This document shows, piece by piece, positions 1 through 10,200 of a stretch of DNA of 64,000 nt. Position numbers and translations under genes: made by a program. Source of the DNA: Enterococcus larvae (GTDB lineage Bacteria > Bacillota > Bacilli > Lactobacillales > Enterococcaceae); contig NZ_JAEDXU010000001.1 of the NCBI RefSeq assembly GCF_017830045.1, positions 776,898-840,897 on the forward strand, written 5' to 3'. The notes beneath the pieces are model-generated. The model was given only the letters and a program-made list of their open reading frames with translations. It ran no database searches and had not been told where the DNA came from. Within the stretch, counting starts at the first letter, position 1; every line of letters starts with the position of its first letter.

Positions 1-363
1 ACCGAATTTTTCCGCCCCTTGACGGATTAGCTCAGGATTCTGAATGGCCGCTGAATTCAGGGATATTTTATCAGCACCTGCTTGAAGCATTTTTTTCATA
101 TCTGCTACTGAACGAATACCTCCGCCGACCGTCAATGGAATAAACACCTCAGCCGCTGTCCGTTCAATAACCTCAACCATCGTCTCACGTTCATCACTGG
201 TTGCCGTGATATCCAGAAAAACCAGCTCATCGGCACCTTGCTCATTGTACGCTCGCGCGATTTCTACAGGGTCCCCGATACTTTGCAGATTGACAAAATT
301 AACTCCTTTTACCACCTGACCATCTGTCACATCCAGACAAGGAATGATTCTTTTTGTCAGCAT
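1..363 (-). CDS. hisF: Imidazole glycerol phosphate synthase, cyclase subunit HisF (partial)
   Basis: Only the first 121 codons are present; the gene continues past the left edge. HisF, with HisH, converts PRFAR and glutamine-derived ammonia into imidazole glycerol phosphate and AICAR in histidine synthesis. Reading from the ATG at 363 gives [12 protein letters not shown], the classical HisF start with catalytic Asp11, and later the phosphate-binding segment VGGGIRS. The start overlaps the hisA stop (ATGCTGA), so translation is probably coupled. It is the last visible gene of the operon led by the T-box at 5471-5745. Identity is certain; the C-terminal half cannot be judged. Confidence 0.97.
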   Translation of the reverse strand, partial: MLTKRIIPCLDVTDGQVVKGVNFVNLQSIGDPVEIARAYNEQGADELVFLDITATSDERETMVEVIERTAAEVFIPLTVGGGIRSVADMKKMLQAGADKISLNSAAIQNPELIRQGAEKFG

Positions 364-1079
364 AAGGCTTCCACCTCCTGCATTTCTTCCAGTGTTATCC
401 GACCTTCATAATAAGCTTTACCTACGATTGCCCCATAAACACCGATTTCTACAAGCTCTTTCAAATCTTGTTTATCGCTGACTCCGCCGGAAGCAATGAT
501 TGCCACGTCCGGAACAGCCTGTTGTAAAGCTTGGTAATGGGACAGACTAGGTCCGGTCAATGTACCGTCTTTTGAAATATCAGTGTAAATTAGCGTCTGT
601 ACTCCGATTCCTGCCATTTCCTTAGCCATTGTCAGATAGTCTGTTTCACTGACTTCCAGCCAACCGCTAACTGCCACTTTGCCATCTTTGGCATCGATCC
701 CCACAGCAATTTTTTCCTTATATCTTCCTACTGCTTCCTTGACCAATTCTGGATTTTTCAGTGCGGAAGAACCAATAATGACTCGATCCACACCAAGATC
801 GATGTATTGCTTGATTTGTTCCATTGAACGAATACCGCCTCCAACTTCAAGCATCAACCCGGTTTCTTTTTTGATATGTTCGATCAGCGGTGCATTCGTC
901 GTCGTCCCCTCCAAAGCCCCATCCAAATCAACAATATGAAGCGTTTTGATTCCAGCTTCTTTAAAAATATGGGCTTGCGCCAATGGATCAGAATGAACAA
1001 CAGTTTTTTGTGAAAAATCTCCTTTTACTAGACGAACTGCTTCTCCCTCACGAATATCAATTGCCGGCAACACGTACAT
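357..1079 (-). CDS. hisA: ProFAR isomerase HisA
   Basis: HisA isomerises ProFAR to PRFAR, the fourth step of histidine synthesis. The 240-aa protein has the (beta/alpha)8 layout with duplicated phosphate-binding loops (VGGGIRS and ASGGVSD) and the two expected Asp residues, in LPAIDIREG and [14 protein letters not shown] three codons upstream at 1088 is in frame, but the AGGAGG site lies 9 nt before the ATG at 1079 and touches the TTG, so I chose the ATG. The start lies inside the end of hisH (23-nt overlap), which suggests translational coupling. Confidence 0.96.
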   Translation of the reverse strand: MYVLPAIDIREGEAVRLVKGDFSQKTVVHSDPLAQAHIFKEAGIKTLHIVDLDGALEGTTTNAPLIEHIKKETGLMLEVGGGIRSMEQIKQYIDLGVDRVIIGSSALKNPELVKEAVGRYKEKIAVGIDAKDGKVAVSGWLEVSETDYLTMAKEMAGIGVQTLIYTDISKDGTLTGPSLSHYQALQQAVPDVAIIASGGVSDKQDLKELVEIGVYGAIVGKAYYEGRITLEEMQEVEALC

Positions 1080-1683
1080 GATCCACAACCTCCTTGAATC
1101 CTCTTAATATTTTCAGTCCAACTTCCCCGCTTTTTTCCGGATGAAATTGTGTACCATAGATATTCCCCTTTGAAATCATTGCCGGAACCTTAAGTGAGTA
1201 TTGAGTAAGGGCATCAATGTTGTCTGGATCACAGTCTGCATAATAGGAATGAACAAAATAGACGTATTCGCCTGCCATATCCTTTGTCAATGCTGTATCA
1301 TTAGTTATCAACAGTTCGTTCCAACCCATATGAGGAACTGGAAACCCTTTTTCAGCAGGCAACTGTTCACAAATCCCTTCTATCAACTCAAGTCCTCGAG
1401 TGAAGCCATTTTCCATACTGCCCTCCAGCAGCAACTGCATACCCAGACAGACACCTAGGATTGGAACACCATTTTTGGCTGCTTGTTTGATCGCTACAGT
1501 CAAGCCTCGTTCATTCAATGCTTCCATTGCCAGAGAAAAGGCGCCAACGCCCGGCAAAATCAGTCCATCTGCCTGAGCAATTTCATCCAGATCCGACGAC
1601 AGCTTATTTTCAAGTCCGACATAATCCAATGCTTTCTGGACATTGCGAGTATTTCCTGTATCGTAATCAATTATGACGATCAT
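1057..1683 (-). CDS. hisH: Imidazole glycerol phosphate synthase, glutamine amidotransferase subunit HisH
   Basis: HisH hydrolyses glutamine and channels ammonia to HisF. The 208-aa protein is a class I amidotransferase: the nucleophile Cys lies in LGVCLGMQLL (about residue 79) and the His-Glu pair in TQFHPEKSGE (about residues 180-184). The start ATG abuts the hisB stop TAG directly, with no intergenic base. Length is normal for bacterial HisH. Confidence 0.96.
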   Translation of the reverse strand: MIVIIDYDTGNTRNVQKALDYVGLENKLSSDLDEIAQADGLILPGVGAFSLAMEALNERGLTVAIKQAAKNGVPILGVCLGMQLLLEGSMENGFTRGLELIEGICEQLPAEKGFPVPHMGWNELLITNDTALTKDMAGEYVYFVHSYYADCDPDNIDALTQYSLKVPAMISKGNIYGTQFHPEKSGEVGLKILRGFKEVVDHVRVAGN

Positions 1684-2268
1684 CTACAACGTTCCTTTCG
1701 TGGAATTTACTCCGTGGATCTCCGAATTGAAGGTAACCGCTTCTCTCAATGCTCTCCCGGTTGCTTTAAATAATGCTTCTATTTTATGATGGGTATTTTT
1801 TCCATGTAAAATTTTCAAATGAAGATTCATCTGAGTATTGAAGGCTAACGCTTGAAAAAATTCTTCGGTCAACTCTGTATCAAATGCCCCTAGCTTAGGA
1901 TTATCAAATACTGCATCAAAAACCAGATACGCTCTGCCGCTTAAATCAAGAGAAGCCATCCCTAGTGTTTCATCCATTGGAACAAAGCTAGTCCCATAGC
2001 GATTGATCCCCGCCTTATCTCCTAATGCTTCTTTCAGACATTGTCCTAATACGATCCCCACATCTTCCACAGTATGATGACTGTCTACTTCTAAATCTCC
2101 AGATACTTTGACCTCCAACGACATTCTGCTATGACGAGCAAACAAGGTCAGCATATGATTGAAAAATCCGACACCAGTATCAATTAGGACCGGCTCCTGT
2201 TTATCTAAATCCAATGAAAGCTCAATCGACGTTTCCGCTGTCTCTCTCTTTAAGCCTGCTGTTCTCAT
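1684..2268 (-). CDS. hisB: Imidazoleglycerol-phosphate dehydratase HisB
   Basis: This 194-aa monofunctional IGPD removes water from imidazole glycerol phosphate using Mn2+. It shows the two metal-binding His/Glu clusters: [10 protein letters not shown] near residue 70 and [14 protein letters not shown] near residue 165. It is not fused to the histidinol-phosphatase domain seen in enterobacteria. The ATG overlaps the hisD stop (ATGA, 4 nt). Confidence 0.97.
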   Translation of the reverse strand: MRTAGLKRETAETSIELSLDLDKQEPVLIDTGVGFFNHMLTLFARHSRMSLEVKVSGDLEVDSHHTVEDVGIVLGQCLKEALGDKAGINRYGTSFVPMDETLGMASLDLSGRAYLVFDAVFDNPKLGAFDTELTEEFFQALAFNTQMNLHLKILHGKNTHHKIEALFKATGRALREAVTFNSEIHGVNSTKGTL

Positions 2269-3557
2269 TTATCTTCCTCCTTAAATCGATATTCAACAGC
2301 ACGAGCATGTGCTTCAAGCCCTTCTTTCCTGGCCAATAAAGCAATATCCGCCTGTACCTCTGCCAATGCCTCTTTCGTATAGTAGCTGACCTGGCTGTAT
2401 TTCACAAAATCATATACACCTAGTGGAGAATAAAACTTCGCTGTTCCACTCGTCGGCAGTACGTGGTTCGTACCTGACAGATAGTCTCCGACTGGTTCAG
2501 AGGTGTATGCCCCTAAAAAGATTGAACCAGCATTTCTGATGTCATGCAAACGGCTCATTGGATCTTCCATCTGTACCTCCAAATGCTCTGGTGCAATCTC
2601 ATTCATGATATCAAACATATCGGTTGTACCACTGGCTAGAATGATCCAGCTATGATCAACTATCGAGCGTTCGGCAATTTCTTTTCGCGGCAACGTGATC
2701 AACTGTTCCGCAATCTCCCGTTCCACCTCTTCAGCCAATCTCTTTGAATCCGTTACTAGAAAAGTACGAGCCAATACATCATGTTCTGCCTGAGACAGCA
2801 AGTCCGCTGCGATGAATGCTGGATCAGCCTGAGCATCTGCCAGAACACCAATTTCTGACGGCCCCGCAATCATGTCGATCCCCACTGTACCAAACACTTG
2901 CTTTTTCGCTGTCGCAACATAAATATTTCCCGGTCCAACAATCTTATCTACTTTTGGAATAGTGGCTGTTCCATAAGCTAAGGCAGCAATTGCTTGAGCA
3001 CCGCCAACTTGGAATACCCGATCCACTCCCGCAATTTTTGCAGCTGCCAAAATGATTGACGGTACACCTTCAGGCGAAGGTGGGGTAACCATGATCACTT
3101 CGTCGACACCAGCGATTTTTGCCGGCAGCACATTCATCAGAACAGAAGAAGGATACGCTGCTGTCCCTCCTGGAACATAGACCCCAACTCGTTCTAACGG
3201 CCGGACCAGCTGTCCTCTGATAACACCGCTTTTTTCACTATCCATAAAATCATATTGCTTTTGCTTTTTATGGTAGCTGATAATATTTTCCTTGGCCTTT
3301 TCAAGTGCTGTTTTTACTGAGTCTTCCAGCTGCTGATAGGCCTGATTGATCGCATCCTGTGATATTTCCAGTTCATCCAATTCTGTTTGATCAAATTTTC
3401 TGGAATATTCAAACAACGCTCGATCCCCTGAAGAAACAACATTGTCGATGATTTCCTTTGTTGCAGCTTCGATTTGTTGATCATCAGCCTTTCTCATATA
3501 CTTCTCTTTATCTAGTTCAGATAGGATTTCCTGTCTTGTTCCCGATAGCCATCTCAT
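2265..3557 (-). CDS. hisD: Histidinol dehydrogenase HisD
   Basis: HisD performs the last two oxidations, L-histidinol to L-histidine, with NAD+ and Zn2+. The 430-aa protein carries the family signature [11 protein letters not shown] followed by LLSQAEHD (Zn-binding Gln/His) and the later APEHLE motif. The frame is full length, with hisB downstream by 4-nt overlap and hisG upstream by 3 nt, so it sits in the tightly packed core of the operon. Confidence 0.97.
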   Translation of the reverse strand: MRWLSGTRQEILSELDKEKYMRKADDQQIEAATKEIIDNVVSSGDRALFEYSRKFDQTELDELEISQDAINQAYQQLEDSVKTALEKAKENIISYHKKQKQYDFMDSEKSGVIRGQLVRPLERVGVYVPGGTAAYPSSVLMNVLPAKIAGVDEVIMVTPPSPEGVPSIILAAAKIAGVDRVFQVGGAQAIAALAYGTATIPKVDKIVGPGNIYVATAKKQVFGTVGIDMIAGPSEIGVLADAQADPAFIAADLLSQAEHDVLARTFLVTDSKRLAEEVEREIAEQLITLPRKEIAERSIVDHSWIILASGTTDMFDIMNEIAPEHLEVQMEDPMSRLHDIRNAGSIFLGAYTSEPVGDYLSGTNHVLPTSGTAKFYSPLGVYDFVKYSQVSYYTKEALAEVQADIALLARKEGLEAHARAVEYRFKEEDK

Positions 3558-3560
3558 TGC

Positions 3561-4199
3561 TCATCCCTCTTTTCCGATTACCGTTTCCAGTTTTTCAAAC
3601 AGATCAAAAATTTCCTGACGCTTTCGTTTCAATGTTGCCTTATTCACAATCATTCGAGCAGAAATCTTACAAATATCCTCATAAATACTTAAGCCATTTT
3701 CCTTCAATGTCGTTCCGGTCTCAACAATATCAACGATCGCATCTGCTAATCCGAGAACCGGTGCAATTTCTACAGAGCCTTCGATTTTGATAATGTCCAC
3801 ATCTTCTCCTTTACTGCGAAAATGTGCAGAAGCGATGGTCGGATACTTTGTGGCAATCCGTTTACGCTTATGGTCATCCGGCTGATAATCGCTTGTTGAT
3901 GCAACTGAAAATTTGCATTTTCCAATTGCCAGATCCAGCATCTCATAATACCCATGCGGGTGCTCCAGCAAGACATCCTTTCCTACGACTCCAAGATCCG
4001 CTACGCCATGTCTAACATAGGTTGTTACATCTGCGGCTTTGACTAATAGAAAGGTCAAGGTATGATCCTCGTTGTGAAAAACCAGCTTTCTTTGTTTATC
4101 CTTCATGAATGAAACATCGATCCCCGCCTGTTCAAATAATTCTAAGGTTTGCTTCTCCAGTCTGCCCTTTGTCAAAGCTATCGTCAAATTATTCTTCAT
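3561..4199 (-). CDS. hisG: ATP phosphoribosyltransferase catalytic subunit HisG (short form)
   Basis: HisG condenses ATP and PRPP in the first, committed step of histidine synthesis. At 212 aa this is the short form, which lacks the C-terminal allosteric domain and in known systems is active only in a hetero-octamer with HisZ; the hisZ gene is directly upstream. The phosphate-binding segment [16 protein letters not shown] is visible near residue 160. A GTG at 4208 is in frame, but the AGGTGAG site favours the ATG at 4199, which overlaps the hisZ end by 11 nt. Confidence 0.96.
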   Translation of the reverse strand: MKNNLTIALTKGRLEKQTLELFEQAGIDVSFMKDKQRKLVFHNEDHTLTFLLVKAADVTTYVRHGVADLGVVGKDVLLEHPHGYYEMLDLAIGKCKFSVASTSDYQPDDHKRKRIATKYPTIASAHFRSKGEDVDIIKIEGSVEIAPVLGLADAIVDIVETGTTLKENGLSIYEDICKISARMIVNKATLKRKRQEIFDLFEKLETVIGKEG

Positions 4200-5382
4200 T
4201 CTGCTCACCTGCTTTTACTCGAATAATCTCTTTTCCTTGGATAAGGATCACCTCATCATACGCCCATTTTTCACCATAAGCCAAGGCTTCCTCCCACGTA
4301 TCAAACAACGAAAGCTCACTGTTTTCGCTCTGACAGACAAATTTCTGAGCTATGGCAATATCCTCAAGCGAGGCGTGAACCAACACCTTTGCATGCTCCA
4401 AATCTGCCAAAATCCCCAAACGATACTGAAGTGCGACTAGCGTGTCCAAATTGATTCCCAGACCAACTGCGGGAATTCGCGTATGGCCAAACTGCTCGAC
4501 TAAGTGATCGTAACGTCCGCCTCTTAGAAATATCTCAGGAATCAGATCCGCATAGCCGTTGAATAAAATCCCAGTATAGTAATCCATCAATGCCACCGAA
4601 CCAAGATCGACTGTTAGAGAGATATCAGGATGTGTCAAAGTGATCAACTGTGCCATCTTATTAATTTCTTCCAGAACTGCGGCAATGGCAGTCTCTTCCG
4701 GCAGCATCGCCTCAGCAGCAGCCAGAACCACTGATACATCACCAAACAGCTTAGGCAATTCCTTGATGAATCGATCCAGCTTGCTGGGGTGCTGCTGAAC
4801 AAACTCGTTCAAGGCGCTTAGGTTCTTATTACTCAGTAATTCCTTCAAGGTTCTTTTTCCCTCGGCATTCAGTTGTAGATAAGTAGAAATTTCTTTCAAT
4901 AAGCCTGCATGTCCCAGTTCAAAATGAAAATTGGGGATATTCAGCTCCGTCAGTATCTCTACCGCACAGGATATACATTCCAGCTCAGCTTTGACAGAAG
5001 AAAAACCAATCAGCTCGATCCCTGCCTGAGTCAGCTCATTTTGCTCCCCTGTCATTTCACTGTTGAAGCGAAAAACTCTTCCGCTATAAGACAGCTTCAA
5101 CGGAGGCTGGATACCGGCTGTCGCCGCCACTCGTCCAATCGGCATCGTCATGTCCGGACGTAATACAAGCAAACGCCCCTGTTTGTCAAAAAAGCGATAC
5201 AATAGACCTTCGATCTCATCTGCCTGAAAAACATCCTCAAACTCGATCAATGGCGTATCTACCCGCTGATACCCTCGTTTTCGTACGATTTGATTGACCT
5301 TTTGCTCCAACTCATAAGCACCATTTGCTTCACGGAATAATTTATCTTTTGTTCCCGATGGTAAGCTCAGATTCCATTTCAT
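4189..5382 (-). CDS. hisZ: ATP phosphoribosyltransferase regulatory subunit HisZ
   Basis: HisZ is a histidyl-tRNA synthetase paralogue that does not charge tRNA but binds short HisG and carries histidine feedback control. The 397-aa sequence has class II synthetase-like motifs: [26 protein letters not shown] (motif 2 region) and the [14 protein letters not shown] segment. It is the first gene of the operon, behind the T-box leader. An in-frame GTG at 5391 is rejected because GGGAG is correctly spaced from the ATG at 5382. Confidence 0.93.
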   Translation of the reverse strand: MKWNLSLPSGTKDKLFREANGAYELEQKVNQIVRKRGYQRVDTPLIEFEDVFQADEIEGLLYRFFDKQGRLLVLRPDMTMPIGRVAATAGIQPPLKLSYSGRVFRFNSEMTGEQNELTQAGIELIGFSSVKAELECISCAVEILTELNIPNFHFELGHAGLLKEISTYLQLNAEGKRTLKELLSNKNLSALNEFVQQHPSKLDRFIKELPKLFGDVSVVLAAAEAMLPEETAIAAVLEEINKMAQLITLTHPDISLTVDLGSVALMDYYTGILFNGYADLIPEIFLRGGRYDHLVEQFGHTRIPAVGLGINLDTLVALQYRLGILADLEHAKVLVHASLEDIAIAQKFVCQSENSELSLFDTWEEALAYGEKWAYDEVILIQGKEIIRVKAGEQNEE

Positions 5383-5470
5383 TACGCACACTCCCTTTCA
5401 AAAATCGATCATTAAAGACTATTTTTTAGCTGCTGGTTTTTTCCTCGTTAAGATATTTTTATAAACAAAA

Positions 5471-5745
5471 AATCCTCTTGGCAAATAAGCCAAGAGGACG
5501 AGAAAGTTTTTTTCACGTGGTCCCACCTCAGATTCATTTCCGCCTCTCAGCGAAAAACTCTGTTAGTCTGCGACTAAAAGCGATAACGGGCAGTCCCGAT
5601 TTTTCCTACAGTTATTCAGAAAAACAATTTACAGGCGTGTTCGATGGTATGCTGCTATTTCCTTTCACCAGCCGGAAACTCTCTGAGGCAACAAAAATCA
5701 TCTACTATTCTGATCATTATTTTTTCATCGTATTCTCATTTATTT
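5471..5745 (-). promoter_or_regulatory. T-box leader of the his operon, histidine specifier CAC
   Basis: On the minus strand the leader has the stem I apical motifs CAGAGAG and GGCTGGTGAAAGG, then GAACACG with the specifier triplet CAC (His) at 5639-5637. Next come the T-box core GAGGTGGGACCACG near 5530-5515 and a terminator hairpin TCCTCTTGGC/GCCAAGAGGA followed by a T run (5498-5465). Uncharged tRNA-His should pair with the specifier and the T-box bulge and prevent termination. The specifier matches the downstream genes, which strongly supports the call. Confidence 0.9.
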
Positions 5746-5751
5746 CTAAAA

Positions 5752-5780
5752 ACTTTATCATGGATAGTCAGATTAGTCAA
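5752..5780 (-). promoter_or_regulatory. Promoter of the his T-box operon
   Basis: TTGACT (5780-5775), a 17-nt spacer and an extended -10 element TGA-TAAAGT (hexamer 5757-5752). This places the transcript start near 5745, just ahead of T-box stem I. Confidence 0.65.
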
Positions 5781-5836
5781 CTGATTTTCAAAAGAAAATA
5801 GCGAAAAGCTGCTTTCTTTCAACCTATGTCGCTAGT

Positions 5837-7282
5837 TTACTGCGCTTGTGCCACAAGAGCTCGTAAAGACTGATCAACAGTTTCAGCAGCCAATCGACCT
5901 TCTCGAATAGCCCAAATCACTAAACTAGGGCCTCTCTTGGCGTCTCCAGCTACATAGACTCGCTCATTGTTTGTCGTATAATCATCGAAAACCTCTGTCA
6001 CTTCTAATTGATCAAGCAGACTTTTTTCCGGTCCGATAAAGCCCATCGCCAACAGTACCAAATCAGCCTTCAAGGTCTTCTCTGTTCCCTCAATTGGTTG
6101 GAAGCTTTGATCGACCTGAACAGTTTCCAAACCGATGACCTGACCTCTTTCCGCACCAATGAATGCAGTCGTTGACGTTTGATGAAGGGTCAGCTCTTCT
6201 TTTTGTAAATGGTTCGCCTCAGCTTGTCCATAGCCTTCTTTATCAACAAATGGATATTCCGGCCAAGGATTGCTTGAGTTTCTCACAGCAGGCATCTTAG
6301 GGGTGATCTCCAGCTGTCTGACCGATGCACAGCCCTGACGGATAGCTGAACCGATACAGTCATTTCCTGTATCCCCACCACCGATCACAACAACATGCTT
6401 GCCTTCCAGCTTCTTGCTGGTTGCCTCTGTTCCATATTTCAATACATCCTTGGTTGCTTCAGTCAGATAATCAACTGCAAACTGAACGCCTTGTACCTCT
6501 CGTCCGTTGACCTTCAAGTCCCTTGGTACACTCGCACCTGTTGCTGCAATCACCCGATCAAACTGCTGGTACAGCTCTTCTGCAGTGATGTCCACACCAA
6601 TTTCTGTATTTGCGACAAAGTGAATACCAACTTCCTGCATTACATCAATACGACGCTGAACGACTTTTTTATCCAGCTTCATATTAGGAATGCCATACAT
6701 CAGTAGACCGCCAAATCTGTCAGAACGCTCATAGATAGTGACCTCATGGCCAAGCTGATTCAAACGCCAAGCTGCGGAAAGACCTGCAGGTCCACTTCCA
6801 ATAACAGCAATTTTAAATCCAGTTTTTTCCTTCGGAATACCGGTTGGTTTGACCCAACCATTTTCAAACGCTGTATCGATAATAAAACGTTCGTTGTCAT
6901 GGATTGATACACCAGAACCATTTAGCGCCTCTGTACAAGACTTTTCACAGGGAGCAGGACAAACACGACCTGTCATTTCCGGCAACGGATTGGTTCTGCT
7001 CAGTCGTTCCCAGGCCTTCTTATATTCCCCGCGATAAACTAAATCGTTCCATTCCGGAATCAGGTTATCGTTAGGACAGCCGGAAACAGCTCGCTTTTCT
7101 CCGTAAAAGACACCTGTATGGCAGAAAGGAATCCCGCAGTTCATACATCTGGCTGCTTGCTCCTGACGCTCCTCTTCATTCAAAGGAACCTGCAATTCTT
7201 CCCAATCGGTGATTCGTTCTGCAATCGGACGATATGGATTTTCCTTACGGTCGTACTTTAAAAAGCCGAATGGATCTGCCAT
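5837..7282 (-). CDS. gltD: Glutamate synthase [NADPH] small subunit GltD
   Basis: GltD takes electrons from NADPH and passes them through FAD and Fe-S centres to GltB. The 481-aa protein has N-terminal Cys clusters (ARCMNCGIPFCHTG near 48-60 and CPAPCEKSC near 110), an FAD Rossmann motif AVIGSGPAGLSAAW and an NADPH motif VVVIGGGDTGND. The GTG at 7291 is in frame, but AAGGAG is best placed for the ATG at 7282. The gene begins 1 nt after the gltB stop, as expected for a stoichiometric two-subunit enzyme. Confidence 0.96.
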   Translation of the reverse strand: MADPFGFLKYDRKENPYRPIAERITDWEELQVPLNEEERQEQAARCMNCGIPFCHTGVFYGEKRAVSGCPNDNLIPEWNDLVYRGEYKKAWERLSRTNPLPEMTGRVCPAPCEKSCTEALNGSGVSIHDNERFIIDTAFENGWVKPTGIPKEKTGFKIAVIGSGPAGLSAAWRLNQLGHEVTIYERSDRFGGLLMYGIPNMKLDKKVVQRRIDVMQEVGIHFVANTEIGVDITAEELYQQFDRVIAATGASVPRDLKVNGREVQGVQFAVDYLTEATKDVLKYGTEATSKKLEGKHVVVIGGGDTGNDCIGSAIRQGCASVRQLEITPKMPAVRNSSNPWPEYPFVDKEGYGQAEANHLQKEELTLHQTSTTAFIGAERGQVIGLETVQVDQSFQPIEGTEKTLKADLVLLAMGFIGPEKSLLDQLEVTEVFDDYTTNNERVYVAGDAKRGPSLVIWAIREGRLAAETVDQSLRALVAQAQ

Positions 7283-7283
7283 A

Positions 7284-10200
7284 TTAGCCACGCTCCTTTA
7301 CTGTTGGTTTCTGTGGTGCATTCTGCGCACCAATTACTGCCTCAAATGCTGACTCTAGCAATGTTTCACCAGAAAGTCCTTCTTCACGAAGCTTTTCAGT
7401 GACGGTAACCATTTCATGATACTCTTTTGGATAAACCTTGATAAAATGCTGCTGCAGATTTTCCCAGCCAGCCAGAATCTCCTCTGCCTTTTCTGATCCG
7501 GTATGCTGATAATGCTTTTCAAGCAGCTCCTTCAAAATAAGATCGTCACCTGATTCTCCTAATCGGAACAGCTCAACCATTTCCATATTACAGCGTTGTG
7601 CAAATTGTTCGTCCGGATCGTAGATATACGCGACACCACCGGACATCCCAGCACCGAAATTACGACCAGTTTCTCCCAAAATCACTGCAACACCGCCTGT
7701 CATGTATTCACAGCCATGGTCGCCGACACCTTCGACAACAACGTTCGCTCCACTATTCCGAACACAGAAACGTTCACCGCCTCGGCCTCTGAAATAGGCT
7801 TCTCCCTTGTTCGCGCCAAAGCAGGCAACATTCCCAACAATTGGGGAGCTTTCTGCCTTATAACCGGCATCCTCCGGCGGTACGATGACTAAACGCCCAC
7901 CACTTAGACCTTTTCCTACATAATCATTTGCTTCCCCAGTTAGCTTCAGCTCCATGCCCTGTGTAATGAAGGCGCCAAAGCTCTGTCCGGCAATTCCTCG
8001 ATAGTGATAATTGATCAATCCCGGTTCAAGTTCATAATTGCCGAACCGTTCGGCAATCCAGCCGCCCATTCGAGCCCCAACTGTTCGATTCACATTATTG
8101 ATCGTTTCTTCCACGTAGATTTTCTGATTATTCTTAATTGCAGCTCCGGCAAAGGCATCCAGCTCTTTCCATTGACGCTGCTCCTGAAACGGATCTTCAC
8201 ACTTGCGTTCGATGCCCAAGGTATGCCCCAGCATTCTAGAGAAATCAAGAGATTTTGCTTTCCCTTTTGCTACAAATTTCGGCTTCAGCATTTCCGCATG
8301 GCCAATCATTTCATCGATGGTTCTAAAGCCCAGCTCTGCCATGATCTCTCTTAAATCTTCAGCGATAAACATCATAGCATTGATGATATGCTCCGGTTTT
8401 CCTACAAAGAATTTTCGCAGCTCCGGATCTTGAGTAGCTACACCGACAGGGCACGTATTCAAGCTGCAGACACGCATCATCACACAGCCTACTGCGACTA
8501 ACGCTAAAGAGGCAAAACTGTATTCCTCAGCACCTAAAAGTGCTGCGACAGCAACATCTCGTCCTGTCATCAATTTCCCATCTGTTTCAAGCGTCATCCG
8601 CTGACGCAAATCGTTCAAGGACAATGTCTGGTGTGCCTCAACCAATCCCATTTCCCATGGAAGCCCGGCATCCCTGACAGAATTTCTTGGAGAAGCACCT
8701 GTTCCGCCATCGTAGCCTGAAATCACGACGACATCTGCACCTGCTTTGACCACACCTGTTGCAATCGTTCCAACGCCGGTGCTTGATACTAGCTTGACGT
8801 TGATCTTCGCATAAGGATTGATTGTTTTCAAATCGTAAATCAACTGGGCCAAATCCTCAATGGAGTAAATATCATGATGCGGCGGTGGTGAAATCAGACG
8901 CACACCAGGTGTTGAACCACGAATTTCCGCAACCCACGGAAAGACTTTATTTCCAGGCAGCTGTCCGCCTTCTCCCGGCTTCGCTCCCTGAGCAACCTTA
9001 ATTTGCAGCTCTTCAGCACTCATCAAATATTCCGCATTAACGCCAAAACGACCAGATGCCACTTGCTTGATCTTGCTATTCAAGTTCACACCATTCGCTC
9101 TCGGCTTGAAACGGTTGCGATTTTCACCGCCTTCTCCGCTATTGGACTTCGCACCGATACGATTCATCGCTTCCGCAATACATTCATGTGCTTCCTGACT
9201 TAAAGACCCATAGCTCATAGCACCGACCTTGAAACGCTTGACGATTGTTTCTGCCGGTTCCACTTCAGTCAGCTTGACTGGTTGACGTTCACTAGTAAAC
9301 TCCCACATAGCCCGTAAGGTTGCTGGTGTTTCAAGCTCTTCCTTATTCAACTGCTGAGCATATTTTTTATATAGCGCATAATCCCCTTGACGAACAGCCT
9401 GCTGGAAGTTATAGATTGTTTGCGGATTGAACAAATGATGCTCACCGTCTGCCTTGAATTGGAAGCTTCCGCCGGATGGTAGAAAATCATTTTCCTTTTC
9501 GCCATAGGCCGATTCGTAACGTTCAAGATATTCCTTTTCGATTTGATTCAGGGACAATCCGCCGATTCGACTAGCTGTTCCAGTAAAGAACTGATCGATC
9601 ACTTTTTCAGAAAGTCCGACTGCTTCAAAAAGCTGTGCTCCATGATAACCGGCAATTGTTGAGATCCCCATACGAGACATGACTTTTACAATTCCCTTTT
9701 CTGCTGCCTGACGATAGGTTTCTACTTTATCTGCCAAATGATAGTCCTTTAACGTCTCATAAGTCCCATAAGGATGGATTGCACTCACACCATAGCCAAT
9801 CAGCATCGCGTAATGATGAACTTCACAGATCTCAGCTGAATCGGCAATAATGGACACCAGTCCTCTTTTCCCTTGCTCTACAAGATAATTATGAAGCCCT
9901 GAAACAGCCAATAAGATCGGGATTGCTAATTTTCCTCTTCCTCTATCTCTGTCGGAAAGAATGATGATCGTTGCACCACTATCGATTTTTTCCTCTGCTT
10001 CCTTAAACATATTTTCCAGCACTCGCTGTAAACGGTTTGGAACCTCAGGAGTCAATGAATAGCTGATTGATTGGACCATACTTTTTTGTCCATGCACATT
10101 CAAACTTCTGATTTTTAGGAAGTCATCAGTAGAAAGAACGGGACTTTCGATTTTCAGCTTATTACAGTTTTCCGGCTGATCGATCAAGAGATTCCCGTCT

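Noticed and set aside
5478..5801. 107-codon open frame on the plus strand
   Set aside because: It lies entirely over the T-box leader on the opposite strand and has no ribosome site or protein-like pattern.
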